From: Bradyrhizobium sp. CSS354
Lineage (GTDB): Bacteria; Pseudomonadota; Alphaproteobacteria; Rhizobiales; Xanthobacteraceae
Reading direction: 5' to 3'
DNA: 64,000 bases
NCBI RefSeq assembly: GCF_029051725.1
Contig: NZ_JAACFU010000017.1
Span: forward strand, 97,621 to 161,620
Part shown: piece after piece, positions 27,365-36,511 of the stretch
Layout of the letters: every line of letters begins with the position of its first letter
Position numbering within the stretch: position 1 is the stretch's first letter
Program-made: the position numbers and the translations under genes
The notes under the pieces: generated by a model
The model's input: the letters and a program-made list of their open reading frames with translations, nothing else
Told to the model about the DNA's origin: nothing
Databases searched by the model: none

Positions 27365-27403
27365 GATTTCCGGTCCTGTCGCGCAGTCATCAGGGAGGTG
27401 AAT

Positions 27404-28519
27404 ATGGCGTTGCAACGATTTGACCCACCGGGTTTTCTGGACGATTTCGGACCGGCCCAACGCGATGCCTGGCATCAGTTCATTTCCGACGCGCTGAACT
27501 CCGCTCAAGAGGGTAGCGGCGATCCGTTCGACTCGCCCCGGGCGCAATTCTTCAATGCCGCCAAGGTCGAGGCGGGACCCAACCCGGCGTTTGAGGATGT
27601 GAAATGGACAGCGTTTCCCCGCATTGTGCAGATCAGCAGCGGCTCGGACATGGAGCGGTGGCGCTCTGCCGATGCCTCACGCGACGTTCAGGACGAGTAC
27701 TGTGAGTGGAGCGTGACCCGGCAATCCGGCACGAACAAGATCACGCGGGTCACGTTTACCTGCGAAGGGCCGGAGTACTGGCGCTTTCTCGCCGCAACCG
27801 ACCCGACCCAAACGCTCGCACTCTACAAGCAACATGTCGACGCCTCGGCAACGCAGGCAGACCTCTTCACCCCATCGGGCGCCTACATCCTGCGCAACCG
27901 CTTCAACAATTCAACCTCCAACGGGGCCATGCACCTCGTGCAGAGGAACAACACACTGGGCGCCGAGATCGAGATCGCGGGCGCGGCAACGGTTACGCGG
28001 CTGCGCGCCGATGGTTCGCCAATGGTCGATACCCTGGAATTGATCCGGTGTGGCCGATACGGCGCCGAACAGCGACACAGCGACCCGTTCATCGGCGCGC
28101 GCGTGAACTTTCATGCGCGTAGCAAGGCAGACGTCACTGTCGCCAACCCTGTCGGCATCTATTTCGGCGGCCTGGACACGCAGGAATGGGAAACCCCCGA
28201 CGGCAGCGATCCTGCCGCTTTCTGGAAGTATACGCGCGGAAGTCCAGAACGTCCGGTCCGAGCCGTCATCGAAGTGCCGAGCGACCGCAATTACGTGCTG
28301 GGCGATGTACTAATCGACGGAAGAGCGATCCAGTTCGGTGGCCAGATCGCAGACCGGATTCAAATGACGATCCGGGCGCTCGCAACGCGCATCGGCCAGA
28401 GTACGGCGCAGCCGGTTCGCGGCTGCGTCGGCGACGGCGCGGGTGCCGCCGGCGGTCCTGGCGGGCCGCTTTCGGTGGGCGCGGTGCTTTCGGCCGGCGA
28501 CACGCGCGGACGGCTCTAG
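27404..28519 (+). CDS. Uncharacterised protein, second gene of the LodA-type operon (371 aa)
   Basis: Starts MALQRFDPPGFLDDFGPAQR with GGGAGG five bases before the ATG (a GTG two codons earlier overlaps that site and is rejected). The sequence contains DVQDEYCEWSVTRQ, VTFTCEGPEYWRFLAATDP and GAYILRNRFNNSTSNGAMHL, a beta-rich layout with several Trp and Cys; the tail is Gly/Ala-rich (GDGAGAAGGPGGP). I know no family name. No signal peptide is seen. The stop is nine bases before the next start. The pattern CEG...YW...NRFN...Cys suggests an enzyme-like pocket, but this is only impression. Confidence 0.6.
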   Translation: MALQRFDPPGFLDDFGPAQRDAWHQFISDALNSAQEGSGDPFDSPRAQFFNAAKVEAGPNPAFEDVKWTAFPRIVQISSGSDMERWRSADASRDVQDEYCEWSVTRQSGTNKITRVTFTCEGPEYWRFLAATDPTQTLALYKQHVDASATQADLFTPSGAYILRNRFNNSTSNGAMHLVQRNNTLGAEIEIAGAATVTRLRADGSPMVDTLELIRCGRYGAEQRHSDPFIGARVNFHARSKADVTVANPVGIYFGGLDTQEWETPDGSDPAAFWKYTRGSPERPVRAVIEVPSDRNYVLGDVLIDGRAIQFGGQIADRIQMTIRALATRIGQSTAQPVRGCVGDGAGAAGGPGGPLSVGAVLSAGDTRGRL

Positions 28520-28528
28520 GGGCAAGCC

Positions 28529-29380
28529 GTGCCGCTCCGTATTGACGAGGTCAGTTGGATCCACGGCTCCGCTGATTGCGCGGCGAGCACCGATCCGCCG
28601 CTGCAAGTGGTGTCGGTCGATGACGACACCTATGTGCTCCGGCAGAGCAAGTGCTTCAGTTTCGAAGCACCGTTCATGTACCTGCTGATGGGCAGCGAGA
28701 AGGCCGTGCTGTTCGATACGGGGGCCAGTCCTGACGACGGCGACCCACGGAAAATCCTGCCGATCCGCGAGGCCGTCGATATGCTGCTGTCACCGCGTGC
28801 CGAAGAAGGTCGCGCCATCAGCGAGCTTATTATAGCGCACACACATGGCCACGGCGATCATGTCTTCTGGGACAGGCAGTTTGCCGGGCGGCCCCAGACA
28901 AGGGTTATCGGCCGCGGCGTAGGCGCGGTTCAGCACGCGTTCAATCTCCCCGCTTGGCCGGAAGGGCAAGCCACGCTCGATCTCGGCAGCCGTGCGCTGG
29001 TCGTGTTGCCCCTTCCAGGCCACGTTTCCGATCACATCGCCGTCTATGACCCTCGCATGCAGGCTCTGCTGACCGGGGACACGCTCTACCCTGGCCTGCT
29101 GACTGTTGCCGACTGGGCGGCTTATCGACGCAGCGCGGCGCGCCTTGCGGCGTTCGCATCCGAGCACCCGGTTTCACTCGTGCTCGGAAACCATATTGAG
29201 ATGACAAGGACGCCCGGCGAGCTTTATCCGCTCGGGACGACGTTTCAGCCCGACGAGCATCCGCTGCCGCTCAGTGCCGAAACATTCGCCGAGTGGCATC
29301 AGGCCTGTGAAGCGATTGGCAATTTAGCGGAACGTATAACGCGTGATCATTTCATCATCGAGCGCGCTGGCCAAAGTTGA
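28529..29380 (+). CDS. Metallo-beta-lactamase fold hydrolase
   Basis: A 283-residue protein with the MBL signature H106-x-H108-x-D110-H111 in AHTHGHGDHV, the preceding VLFDTGAS strand, GHVSDHIAVYD (third metal-ligand region), LLTGDTLYPG with the bridging Asp, and LVLGNHIEM for the last His. These enzymes hydrolyse esters, thioesters, lactones or phosphodiesters at a two-zinc or iron centre. The start is a GTG at 28529 following GGCAAG; the gene lies nine bases after its neighbour. No signal peptide, so it acts in the cytoplasm, unlike an exported beta-lactamase. The substrate is unknown; the context suggests a role in maturation or detoxification linked to the oxidase. Confidence 0.85.
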   Translation: MPLRIDEVSWIHGSADCAASTDPPLQVVSVDDDTYVLRQSKCFSFEAPFMYLLMGSEKAVLFDTGASPDDGDPRKILPIREAVDMLLSPRAEEGRAISELIIAHTHGHGDHVFWDRQFAGRPQTRVIGRGVGAVQHAFNLPAWPEGQATLDLGSRALVVLPLPGHVSDHIAVYDPRMQALLTGDTLYPGLLTVADWAAYRRSAARLAAFASEHPVSLVLGNHIEMTRTPGELYPLGTTFQPDEHPLPLSAETFAEWHQACEAIGNLAERITRDHFIIERAGQS

Positions 29381-29447
29381 GGGAACATCGCGCGGTAGCC
29401 ATGCGCAACACCAAGCGTGGCTGGTGTAGAAGAGAAGGGAGGGCGCC

Positions 29448-30788
29448 TTGACCACAAAACCACGTGCGCGACGGCCAAGAAAGTCAGCGGCGGATGGGCC
29501 GAGCTCCAGCGGCAGGGCGGCGCCGAAATATGATCCGGTGGGGTCCTCGCCCTACGAACAGCCAACCATCAGGAGGCCGCGCCGGGCACGAATGGCGGCA
29601 GCGGCTTTGGCTCCAGCGGGGACGGGCTCGGCGGCCAATGTCGGCGTGCGCGGCGTCGAGATCGTGCAGGTCATCCAGGCGCTCGACAACCGTGTGCGGC
29701 TCATTGCCGGCAAACCCACAATCGTGCGCGTCTATCTCGACCCCGCCACGGTCGCTACCTCGACGCTGGTGACTGGCGAGATTACGTGGCGACGCGCCAA
29801 CGGCGGCGCTTTCTATCTCGCGGCGATGAACCGCGTGAAGCTGGATCCGGCGAGCACGCCCGATCTCATGGGACAACGCTTCGATGTCGCCGAAAGCCTG
29901 AATTTTGTTCTTCCAACCGACGCGCTCGGCGCCGGATCGATCGAAGTTCGCCTCGACCACCTCAATGTGCCCGGAGGAGAGAAGCTGCCACTCGCGGCGC
30001 AACCGGCGATGACCGCCAATTTCGTCGCAGCGCCGGTGTTGCGCATCCGGGCGATGGGGCTTCGCTATAGCAGCACGAACGCCCCGACGGCGACGATCAC
30101 ACCTGGCGCAATCCATTTCGATTACCTTCGGTCCTATCTGACGCGGGCCTACCCGGTTGCCGCGCTCGAATGGTCACAGATTGTCATCGATGGCGACCGC
30201 CTCAGGCCGCCATTCGGGGGCAATCAGTCGATCCTGGTCAACGCCCAACTATCGGCCCTGCGCATGCGAGAGATTTCATCCGGAATGGATCCACGGACCC
30301 ATTATTATGGCCTGGTGGACAATGAGGCGGGCAAAAGCTTCATGCGCGGCAGCGCCCTTTACGATGAGGCGACCACCATCTTCGGGGCGGTGGCATGCGG
30401 CCCCTGCGGCGTGCCTAACGGCTGGACCGGCGACAGCGACGCGAGTTTCGCGGACTGGTACGGCGCGCACGAACTTGGCCACACGTTCCAGCGCCGGCAC
30501 CCGGGCTTCCCGACCTTTGATCCTGTTCAGGGGACGGGCCAGCCCCGAGACAACCTCGAAACGACCTTTCCCTATGCCGGTGGCTTGATTAGCTCACCAG
30601 CGCAGGAGTTCGTGGGTTTCGATTTCGGCGACCCCGCCCTCGGCCTGCAGATGCGGGCGCTGCCGGGGAACATCCATCACGATGTGATGACCTATGCCGA
30701 CAGCCAGTGGCTCTCGGCGTATACTTATGAGGCCATTCACGATCGCCTGGTCCATGAGGATGCGGCGCTCGCTCCGCCGAGCGCGTGA
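29448..30788 (+). CDS. Putative metzincin-like zinc metalloprotease
   Basis: A 446-residue protein with the extended zinc motif HELGHTFQRRH (His341, Glu342, His345, His351), the HExxHxxxxxH spacing of metzincins, followed about 70 residues later by HHDVMTYAD, a fitting Met-turn. The front part is basic (TTKPRARRPRKSAAD) and then beta-rich (GVEIVQVIQALDNRVRLIAG, a segment common in bacterial proteins with Ig-like folds preceding a protease). No clear signal peptide. A TTG start follows GGGAGGG by five bases. It is embedded in the LodA operon, where proteolysis of the immature oxidase or another partner could be its job; that is inference. Confidence 0.7.
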   Translation: MTTKPRARRPRKSAADGPSSSGRAAPKYDPVGSSPYEQPTIRRPRRARMAAAALAPAGTGSAANVGVRGVEIVQVIQALDNRVRLIAGKPTIVRVYLDPATVATSTLVTGEITWRRANGGAFYLAAMNRVKLDPASTPDLMGQRFDVAESLNFVLPTDALGAGSIEVRLDHLNVPGGEKLPLAAQPAMTANFVAAPVLRIRAMGLRYSSTNAPTATITPGAIHFDYLRSYLTRAYPVAALEWSQIVIDGDRLRPPFGGNQSILVNAQLSALRMREISSGMDPRTHYYGLVDNEAGKSFMRGSALYDEATTIFGAVACGPCGVPNGWTGDSDASFADWYGAHELGHTFQRRHPGFPTFDPVQGTGQPRDNLETTFPYAGGLISSPAQEFVGFDFGDPALGLQMRALPGNIHHDVMTYADSQWLSAYTYEAIHDRLVHEDAALAPPSA

Positions 30789-30812
30789 TACCGGCGCACG
30801 ATCAGGAGGCGA

Positions 30813-31472
30813 ATGATGTCATACGAGAACAAAGTTATTCACATCGTCGGATCCGTCGACATCGGATCAGGTACGGGCGAATTCCTTTATGTCAATCCGG
30901 CCACCGCGGCCGCAAGCCAATCAGCAACGGCAGGCGCGGCTCCACCCGCCAACCAGCCGCCGCAAGGCACCGGGTTCGAACTCGTCGTGGAAGCGGCGGA
31001 TGGGAAGGAGCTGAGCCGCGTGCGGCCAACCATTCTCCTTCCCAGCGACGACCATGCATCGAAGACCGGGCTGATCGACCAGAACGTATCGTATGCGGAG
31101 GGCATGGCCCGTCTCGTGCTGCTGCACGATGGCAAGGTCGTGAACACGTTCGAGGCAGGCTCTCCGGAACCCACCGTGGCAGCCCGGTCTCAAGGATTGG
31201 AAATGGGCGCGGGGCCGCCTGGACATCCCGAAAAGCGATCGATGTCCATGGCCGCCCCCGATGAGCCGGGCGTCAGTTACACGATCCAGGTGCGGCCTGA
31301 CGGCGAGAAAACATGGCAAACGATCGCCGTTGGCCAGAAGAGCCCGAAGGTCGTGCTTGACCGCAACCAGTTTCCTACCGCGGAGCGTGCCACGGTTCGT
31401 GTGCTGCGCTCGACAGGCTTTGACGACAGCATCATCGCTGAAGACGAGATGGACCTTCGATTCAAGGAATAG
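30813..31472 (+). CDS. Uncharacterised beta-rich protein of the LodA-type operon (219 aa)
   Basis: Starts MMSYENKVIHIVGSVDIGSG; AGGAGG lies a few bases before the tandem ATG codons. A Pro/Ala-rich linker (residues about 32-50) separates a short N-terminal strand pair from a first beta domain (FELVVEAADGKELSRVRPTI), and a second domain toward the end (VSYTIQVRPDGEKTWQTIAV) has the look of a fibronectin type III or Ig-like strand set. No catalytic motif is visible, so it is probably a binding or scaffold protein. Gaps of 24 bases on both sides place it firmly inside the operon. Confidence 0.6.
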   Translation: MMSYENKVIHIVGSVDIGSGTGEFLYVNPATAAASQSATAGAAPPANQPPQGTGFELVVEAADGKELSRVRPTILLPSDDHASKTGLIDQNVSYAEGMARLVLLHDGKVVNTFEAGSPEPTVAARSQGLEMGAGPPGHPEKRSMSMAAPDEPGVSYTIQVRPDGEKTWQTIAVGQKSPKVVLDRNQFPTAERATVRVLRSTGFDDSIIAEDEMDLRFKE

Positions 31473-31496
31473 GCGGCAGCATACCGGGGGGACGAC

Positions 31497-33479
31497 ATGG
31501 CGGGCGTGAGTGCATCCGAGATTGCCTGGATAGGCGTCTATCCGCCGATCGGCATTGCGCGCCTGGGCAACGCGCAGGGGCAGGACGACTACACGCTGGC
31601 GCCCGAGGTGATCGGCGGAACGCCCGATGCGCGCGGCGGGTTTCAGACTGCGGCCGGCGAGATTAAACGCCAAGGGGTGCGCTTCCACGTCTATGCGCGG
31701 CTGAAGTCAGGCGAGACCATCGAACTCGTCCAGGGCCCGGACGTGAAGATCTCCTGGCGCGTTGAAGTCGCCAATCTCAAAGCCGGCTGGTACCAGTTCA
31801 ACCAGGCCATGGACCTGCCGGCGCAGTTCGTGGTTCCAGCGGCGCGGCGCAACGTGGACTATGCTCGGCGGCGTGAGCTCGACATTCGCCCGGCAGCGCG
31901 GCAGATCGGCGGTCTGAACCTGTCCGGGCCCGAATTCCGTTTCGACGATGGGCAGATTCTCAATTTCTTCGTCACGCTTGGCGAGCTACGAACCGACGAC
32001 GCCGGGCGGCTCATTTTCCTGGGCGGTTTTGGCAAGTCGGCGCCGTTCTACACCAGTATGCGCCCCGTCACCTTCGCCAACAACGATCGTTGGTATGACG
32101 ACACATGCGACGGGCCGGTGCGCGCGCGCGTAACCGTGGGCACCACGGAATTCGAAGCTGATCCCGGTTATGTGGTCGTCACGCCGCCCAATTTCGCGCC
32201 CGGCCTTAACGGTCTCGTGACGATGGACGACACCGTCCGGGAGGCGTTCATGGCAGCCGGCTGGCTCGCCCGACCGATGACGACAAGTTTCTCGCACGAC
32301 GTTTGGCCGATCTTCGACCGTCTAACCGCACTGCAGTGGATCAATCACGGATTCCTTGTCGCGCACGGCGTGGGGTCGCCGCTCGATGCGCAGGCCGTCT
32401 CGGTGATCTCACGCCTGGCCGACGCCAGTCCCGGGAACAAGTCATGGCGCCAACAGGTATGTGCCTTGTTCCGCCCGGTATCTCCCGGCCCCGGCTCGCA
32501 ACGGCAGATACCCTACATATACGGGGACCTCTTTGGTGAGGCCCGCGACGTCGATCTGACCTTTCTGTCGGTCACGCCTACGATGTTCGTACACCTCGAT
32601 CGGTGGGCCGCGGGCACGTTTGTGTCCGATTGGCAGGGACCACCGTCGCTACCGGACTTCGCGGCCCTCTCCGCCGATGCGCAAGTATCTCAGCTGATGC
32701 GCGCGGGCCTGACCGAGTGCCTCGGCGGCCCGTTCCACCCAGGCATCGAGCTTACATGGCCGATGCGGCGGCCTGAGCTGTGGGCGCTGCATCACGCGGC
32801 CCAACACGACGATCGCCTGCTGTACAGATTGAACCTTGTCCCTGAGGGCGAGGCCGTGCGCCAGGATTTCGGTTCACAACTGACGCGGGACACATGCCTC
32901 GGACCCGCAGGCCCGATCACAGCTGCGGGCCCCGGTGCGCTCACGCGCTGGCTCGGCCTGCCCTGGCAGACCGACGAAGCATCGTGCAACTCCAGCGCCG
33001 ATTACTCCCCTAGCACATATTTGTCGTTCCCGAGCTTCTGGGGCGCGCGCGTGCCCGACCAAGTGCTGAGCTCTGCCGCTTTCGAGCGAGCGAGCGCTAA
33101 CCTCACCGATCCGTTTGATGAGGCAAAGCTGCAGCGTCTCAAGCACGCGTTGCTGCGGGAGGACTGGCTGCGCGACGTGCGCGGCCGCACCTATTACGAG
33201 CGCATTGACAAGATGGTTCAGCTGTGGGCAACGCTCGGCATTGTCGAACCACGCCAAACGCCGCAGGCGCTGCGCGAGGTTGGCTTCCCGGAAACGGTCC
33301 ACGTGGAGACTGGCCGCGATCGCGCGAATGCCGGCTCCGACGAAAAAATTGCCTTGATTACCCGGATCGAGGCGCTGCGGGAGCGGACACCGGAGCCGAC
33401 TCCGTTCCAAGCGGGCCTCGACGCGCCGCCCGAAGCGACCACGCCGCCGCGCCATCAGTTCCGTCAGGGCGAGGTGTGA
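31497..33479 (+). CDS. LodA/GoxA-family quinone-cofactor oxidase
   Basis: A 660-residue protein with the LodA layout: IGVYPPIGIARLGN at the N-terminus, then TECLGGPFHPGIELTW and LTRWLGLPWQTDEASC. In LodA-type amino-acid oxidases a Cys and a Trp in these two blocks are joined to form cysteine tryptophylquinone; here Cys408 and Trp490 are the candidates. Characterised members deaminate L-lysine or glycine, giving hydrogen peroxide; several are antimicrobial. No classical signal peptide, as in other members. The substrate cannot be read from the sequence. The stop overlaps the start of the LodB-like gene, the usual pair. Four of the five upstream genes are separated by less than 70 bases. Confidence 0.88.
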   Translation: MAGVSASEIAWIGVYPPIGIARLGNAQGQDDYTLAPEVIGGTPDARGGFQTAAGEIKRQGVRFHVYARLKSGETIELVQGPDVKISWRVEVANLKAGWYQFNQAMDLPAQFVVPAARRNVDYARRRELDIRPAARQIGGLNLSGPEFRFDDGQILNFFVTLGELRTDDAGRLIFLGGFGKSAPFYTSMRPVTFANNDRWYDDTCDGPVRARVTVGTTEFEADPGYVVVTPPNFAPGLNGLVTMDDTVREAFMAAGWLARPMTTSFSHDVWPIFDRLTALQWINHGFLVAHGVGSPLDAQAVSVISRLADASPGNKSWRQQVCALFRPVSPGPGSQRQIPYIYGDLFGEARDVDLTFLSVTPTMFVHLDRWAAGTFVSDWQGPPSLPDFAALSADAQVSQLMRAGLTECLGGPFHPGIELTWPMRRPELWALHHAAQHDDRLLYRLNLVPEGEAVRQDFGSQLTRDTCLGPAGPITAAGPGALTRWLGLPWQTDEASCNSSADYSPSTYLSFPSFWGARVPDQVLSSAAFERASANLTDPFDEAKLQRLKHALLREDWLRDVRGRTYYERIDKMVQLWATLGIVEPRQTPQALREVGFPETVHVETGRDRANAGSDEKIALITRIEALRERTPEPTPFQAGLDAPPEATTPPRHQFRQGEV

Positions 33480-34612
33480 ACGGCGTGGACGACGACCGCG
33501 TCTGGGACGTTCTCGTGGTCGGCGCGGGCCCGGCGGGAGCGGTCGCCGCCGCGGCTCTCGCGGAGCGGGGTCTGCTCGTCGCACTCCTGGAGAAAGACCT
33601 GCAGCCTAAGGGCAAGCCCGGTGAGGTACTGACGCCGAACGCCATTCCTATTCTGTCTCATCTCGGTCTCCTCGACGTTATCGAAGCGAATGGCAATCTG
33701 GCATGTCCCCTCGCATGCATCGATCGCGCATGGTCGATGGCTCGGCCGGACCGCGAGCATTTTCTCCGTCACCCGGGTGGGCGCGCTTGGGTGATCGACC
33801 GCGTCGCCCTCGAGCAGTTGCTCGTGAGCCGAGCCATGAGGGCCGGCGTCCGTGTCTTTCCCGGCCATCACGTTCGCGGTCTAAGCCGCCGCGGTAGATA
33901 TTGGTCTGTGCAGAGCAGTTCGAGGAATGGTCTGGCCTCCCTGCGCGCGGCGTTCGTCGTCGATGCAAGCGGGCCTACGTCGACATTAGCTCGCCGGCTC
34001 GGCGCGAAACGAAAGTGTCTCTTTCGCCTGCTCGCCGTTCATGTCCAGTCCGGGCCCGACACAGAAAGGCAGAGCGAACCGCCGTCACTGACCGTCGAAG
34101 CCACTGCGGTCGGATGGTGGTACGCGGTATGCGGCCCGAGGCAGACGCTTACGTGCGCCCTGTTCACCGGTGATCCCGCCCGCGCCCGAAGCGGCGCCGC
34201 GCGGTCAGCCCTTCTCGCTGCGATCGACGACACAAACTCACTTCCTCGTTGGACCAGGGAACTGGTTCGTAGCGGCCATGTGCAGAGCGTCGACGCCTCG
34301 CCGTCGTTCCTCGATCATCCGACCGGTGAAGGTTGGCTGGCAATCGGCGACGCCGCCGCAAGCTTTGATCCGATCGCATCTCAAGGCCTTGCGAACGCCT
34401 TAGCGTCGGCTGTGGACGGTGCAGAGGCAATCGGCCGTCAACTCCTCGGCGATTGCGTCGCTATGGAGGCCTTCGCCGTACGAACTGCTGAAACATGGCA
34501 TTATTCTGTGCGGCAGCTTTTTTCGATTTACCAAGCAGCCGCACACCGCTGGCCAACACCTTTTTGGCAAGCGCACCTTCCGATCGCGACAAGGACGCGG
34601 TTGAGAATGTGA
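33476..34612 (+). CDS. lodB: LodB-like FAD-dependent oxidoreductase
   Basis: A 378-residue flavoprotein: VLVVGAGPAGAVAAAAL (dinucleotide fold, about residues 13-29), then GKPGEVLTPNAIPILSHLGL, VVDASGPTS, and GDAAASFDPIASQGLANAL, the FAD-contact block of the GMC/PHBH-like halogenase-type family. LodB-type proteins are needed for cofactor formation in the partner LodA. The GTG at 33476 overlaps the LodA-like stop by four bases; the frame is open much further upstream but that part is antisense-like shadow of the oxidase gene. It is the last gene of the operon; 34613-34740 shows no clear terminator. Confidence 0.88.
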   Translation: MNGVDDDRVWDVLVVGAGPAGAVAAAALAERGLLVALLEKDLQPKGKPGEVLTPNAIPILSHLGLLDVIEANGNLACPLACIDRAWSMARPDREHFLRHPGGRAWVIDRVALEQLLVSRAMRAGVRVFPGHHVRGLSRRGRYWSVQSSSRNGLASLRAAFVVDASGPTSTLARRLGAKRKCLFRLLAVHVQSGPDTERQSEPPSLTVEATAVGWWYAVCGPRQTLTCALFTGDPARARSGAARSALLAAIDDTNSLPRWTRELVRSGHVQSVDASPSFLDHPTGEGWLAIGDAAASFDPIASQGLANALASAVDGAEAIGRQLLGDCVAMEAFAVRTAETWHYSVRQLFSIYQAAAHRWPTPFWQAHLPIATRTRLRM

Positions 34613-34743
34613 CGTCGCCCGAAATCGTTCGCCCGCCGCATCCACCGACTTATTGCTCGGCCGACTGAGTGGGACAGATCTATTGCGAGTTGGACCCACG
34701 CCATGGGCTCAGATGTGCCACCATGTTGAATGTGCCGGCACGC

Positions 34744-35690
34744 TCAAGAAGCAAGCAATCGGGCGTCCTTACGAGGTGCGGATCGTTCGCCGATTCGCAT
34801 GACAAGAGCCGCCACGCAGAACGAGACGTCCATCGTGTTCGACAACCGCCACGCCAGAACCGCACGGCTCGCCCAGTCGATGATGGCGACGAGATAAAGA
34901 AAGCCGCGGCCGATGGGCAGATACGTGATGTCGGCCGCCCATACCTGGTTTGGCCGGTCGATTGTCATGTTGCGCAACAGATAGGGATAGATCTTGTGGC
35001 CTGGCGCCGGCCTCGTCGTGTTCGGCCTTGGTCCCAGCGCCGCGATGCCCATCTTGCGCATCAACCGCTGCACGCGCTTGCGATTGACCTGAAGCCCCTC
35101 AGCCTTCAGCATCGCGGTCATTCGCCGCGAGCCCAGGAACGGCCAGGCGGTGAACAGCTCGTCGAGGCGCCGCATCAGGGCAAGGTCGTTGTCGTTGGCC
35201 GGCCGTGGCGGCCGGTACACCCCAGAGCGCGCGATACCAAGCAACATGCATTGCCGGCGGATCGACAGCGCTATGTCGGCGCGATCGAGCATTCCTCGAC
35301 GGTCCGGCGTGCTCATCTTCCGGACCTCCGCGCTAAAAAATCGCGCTCGACTGTCAGTTGTCCAATCTTGGCGTGCAGCTTCTCGATCTCGCGTTCGCGA
35401 GCGTCCTCGCTCTCCCGCCCGACCCGCGTCAAAGGCCCGGGCCGCCTGGTCCAGCAGTTGCTTCTTCCAGGCATAGATCTGGTTCGGGTGAACCTCGTAG
35501 CGCTGGGCCAGATCGGCCACCGTCGCCTGCTCCCGCACGGCTTCTAGCGCGATCTTTGTCAGTGCCGCGTCGATCTTGCGTCTCGTCTTCGTCGTCATCA
35601 TGCGCTCCGTCTATCAAACGGAGCAGCCCCTTCCAACTAAGCACGTGGTCCCAAAATCGGGGTCATTTCAGAACACCTCCGTGGACCTGC
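34744..35690 (-). mobile_element. IS3-family element, copy 1, truncated at its 3' end
   Basis: A single frame (35601-34744) carries both parts of an IS3-type transposase: an OrfA-like helix-turn-helix (KIALEAVREQATVADLAQRY followed by EVHPNQIYAWKKQLL) and an OrfB-like part (GSRRMTAMLKAEGLQVNRKR, NQVWAADITYLPIGRGFLYL, with the first catalytic Asp). After NTMDVSFCVAAL at 34805 homology stops; the second Asp and Glu of the DDE triad are lost. The OrfA/OrfB boundary is in one frame rather than needing the usual -1 shift. Its upstream end lies near 35690, where it cuts the ORC-like gene. The OrfB part recurs, inverted and nearly identical, at 47308-47731. Confidence 0.75.
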
Positions 35691-36511
35691 CTCTTCACAT
35701 GCAATTCGATGCTGTGCTGTGGTTGTCTCAGGTTTCATTCATCATTCATGGCAGAGCCGTAGCGGCAACACCGATCGTCATGTTTGACGATGTCCATCGG
35801 CTCCGCCCATGGCAGAGAACTCTGCTGTACAACGAGCTGCTCGATCACGGATCTGGGGCATCCGTCTGGTTTGCCGAACGGACGTATGTGATCAATCCAT
35901 CCGAATTGTTGACTGGCGCTATCCCCAGGCGCGACTTCGAAGAGGTGCGCCTGGAACAAGCCTGGAGTGCTGCGAAGTCCAAGCAATACCTGAACTGCGT
36001 GACATCGATCGCCAACCGACGCATGGCGCAAATGCGCACCGATCTGGAAAGCTTTGGCGACTATCTTTCCAACAGCGTCACGGACTACGCCACCCAAGAC
36101 AAAATCGCCAAGGCGTTGCCGGAACTCGAACGAAAGGTCCGCGAGCTGGCTAGCGGCACTAGCCTGTTCGACGAGTGGGTCGGCGGCGCCGCAGCTCTCG
36201 CGACAGAGCCTTTCGAGAAAGCGATCGAGTGGACCCGAATAGGCATTCTCATCACGCGTGAGAAGCAGAAGGTTCAAGCATCTCTGGATTTGGCGCCCCT
36301 CTCCGACGGCGATCTGGAAGCTCGCACCGGCTCCGGCGTACCGGCCGCAGCAGAGAGATTTGTCTGCAGGAACTTCGACGTACCCTATTTTTACGGGATC
36401 GATCGCGTGGTGCGGCTCAGCTCCTATAACGTCGAGGAGTTCCACCTCACGCGCGCGAAGGTTACGATGCCGCGACACAAGCCTCGCTGGCGCGGCGTAT
36501 CTTGCTCCTGA
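35690..36511 (+). pseudogene. ORC-CDC6-like AAA ATPase, 5'-truncated next to the IS3 element
   Basis: Open frame with no proper start; the part within the IS3 end is not its own. The protein reads PIVMFDDVHRLRPWQRTLLY, a Walker B with flanking helix, then ASVWFAERTYVINPSELL and a long helical tail ending YGIDRVVRLSSYNVEEFHL. This is the middle of the ORC-CDC6-type AAA ATPases found in bacterial accessory DNA; the Walker A part is missing. The usual continuation after the SSYNVEEF block is absent, because a different frame takes over near 36450. It may once have been fused to, or operonic with, the STAND-like gene downstream. Confidence 0.5.

Noticed and set aside
33224..33475. N-terminal extension of the LodB-like protein
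   Set aside because: The 84 extra codons overlap the oxidase gene in another frame and read as Arg/Gly-rich shadow; the GTG overlapping the oxidase stop is the natural start.
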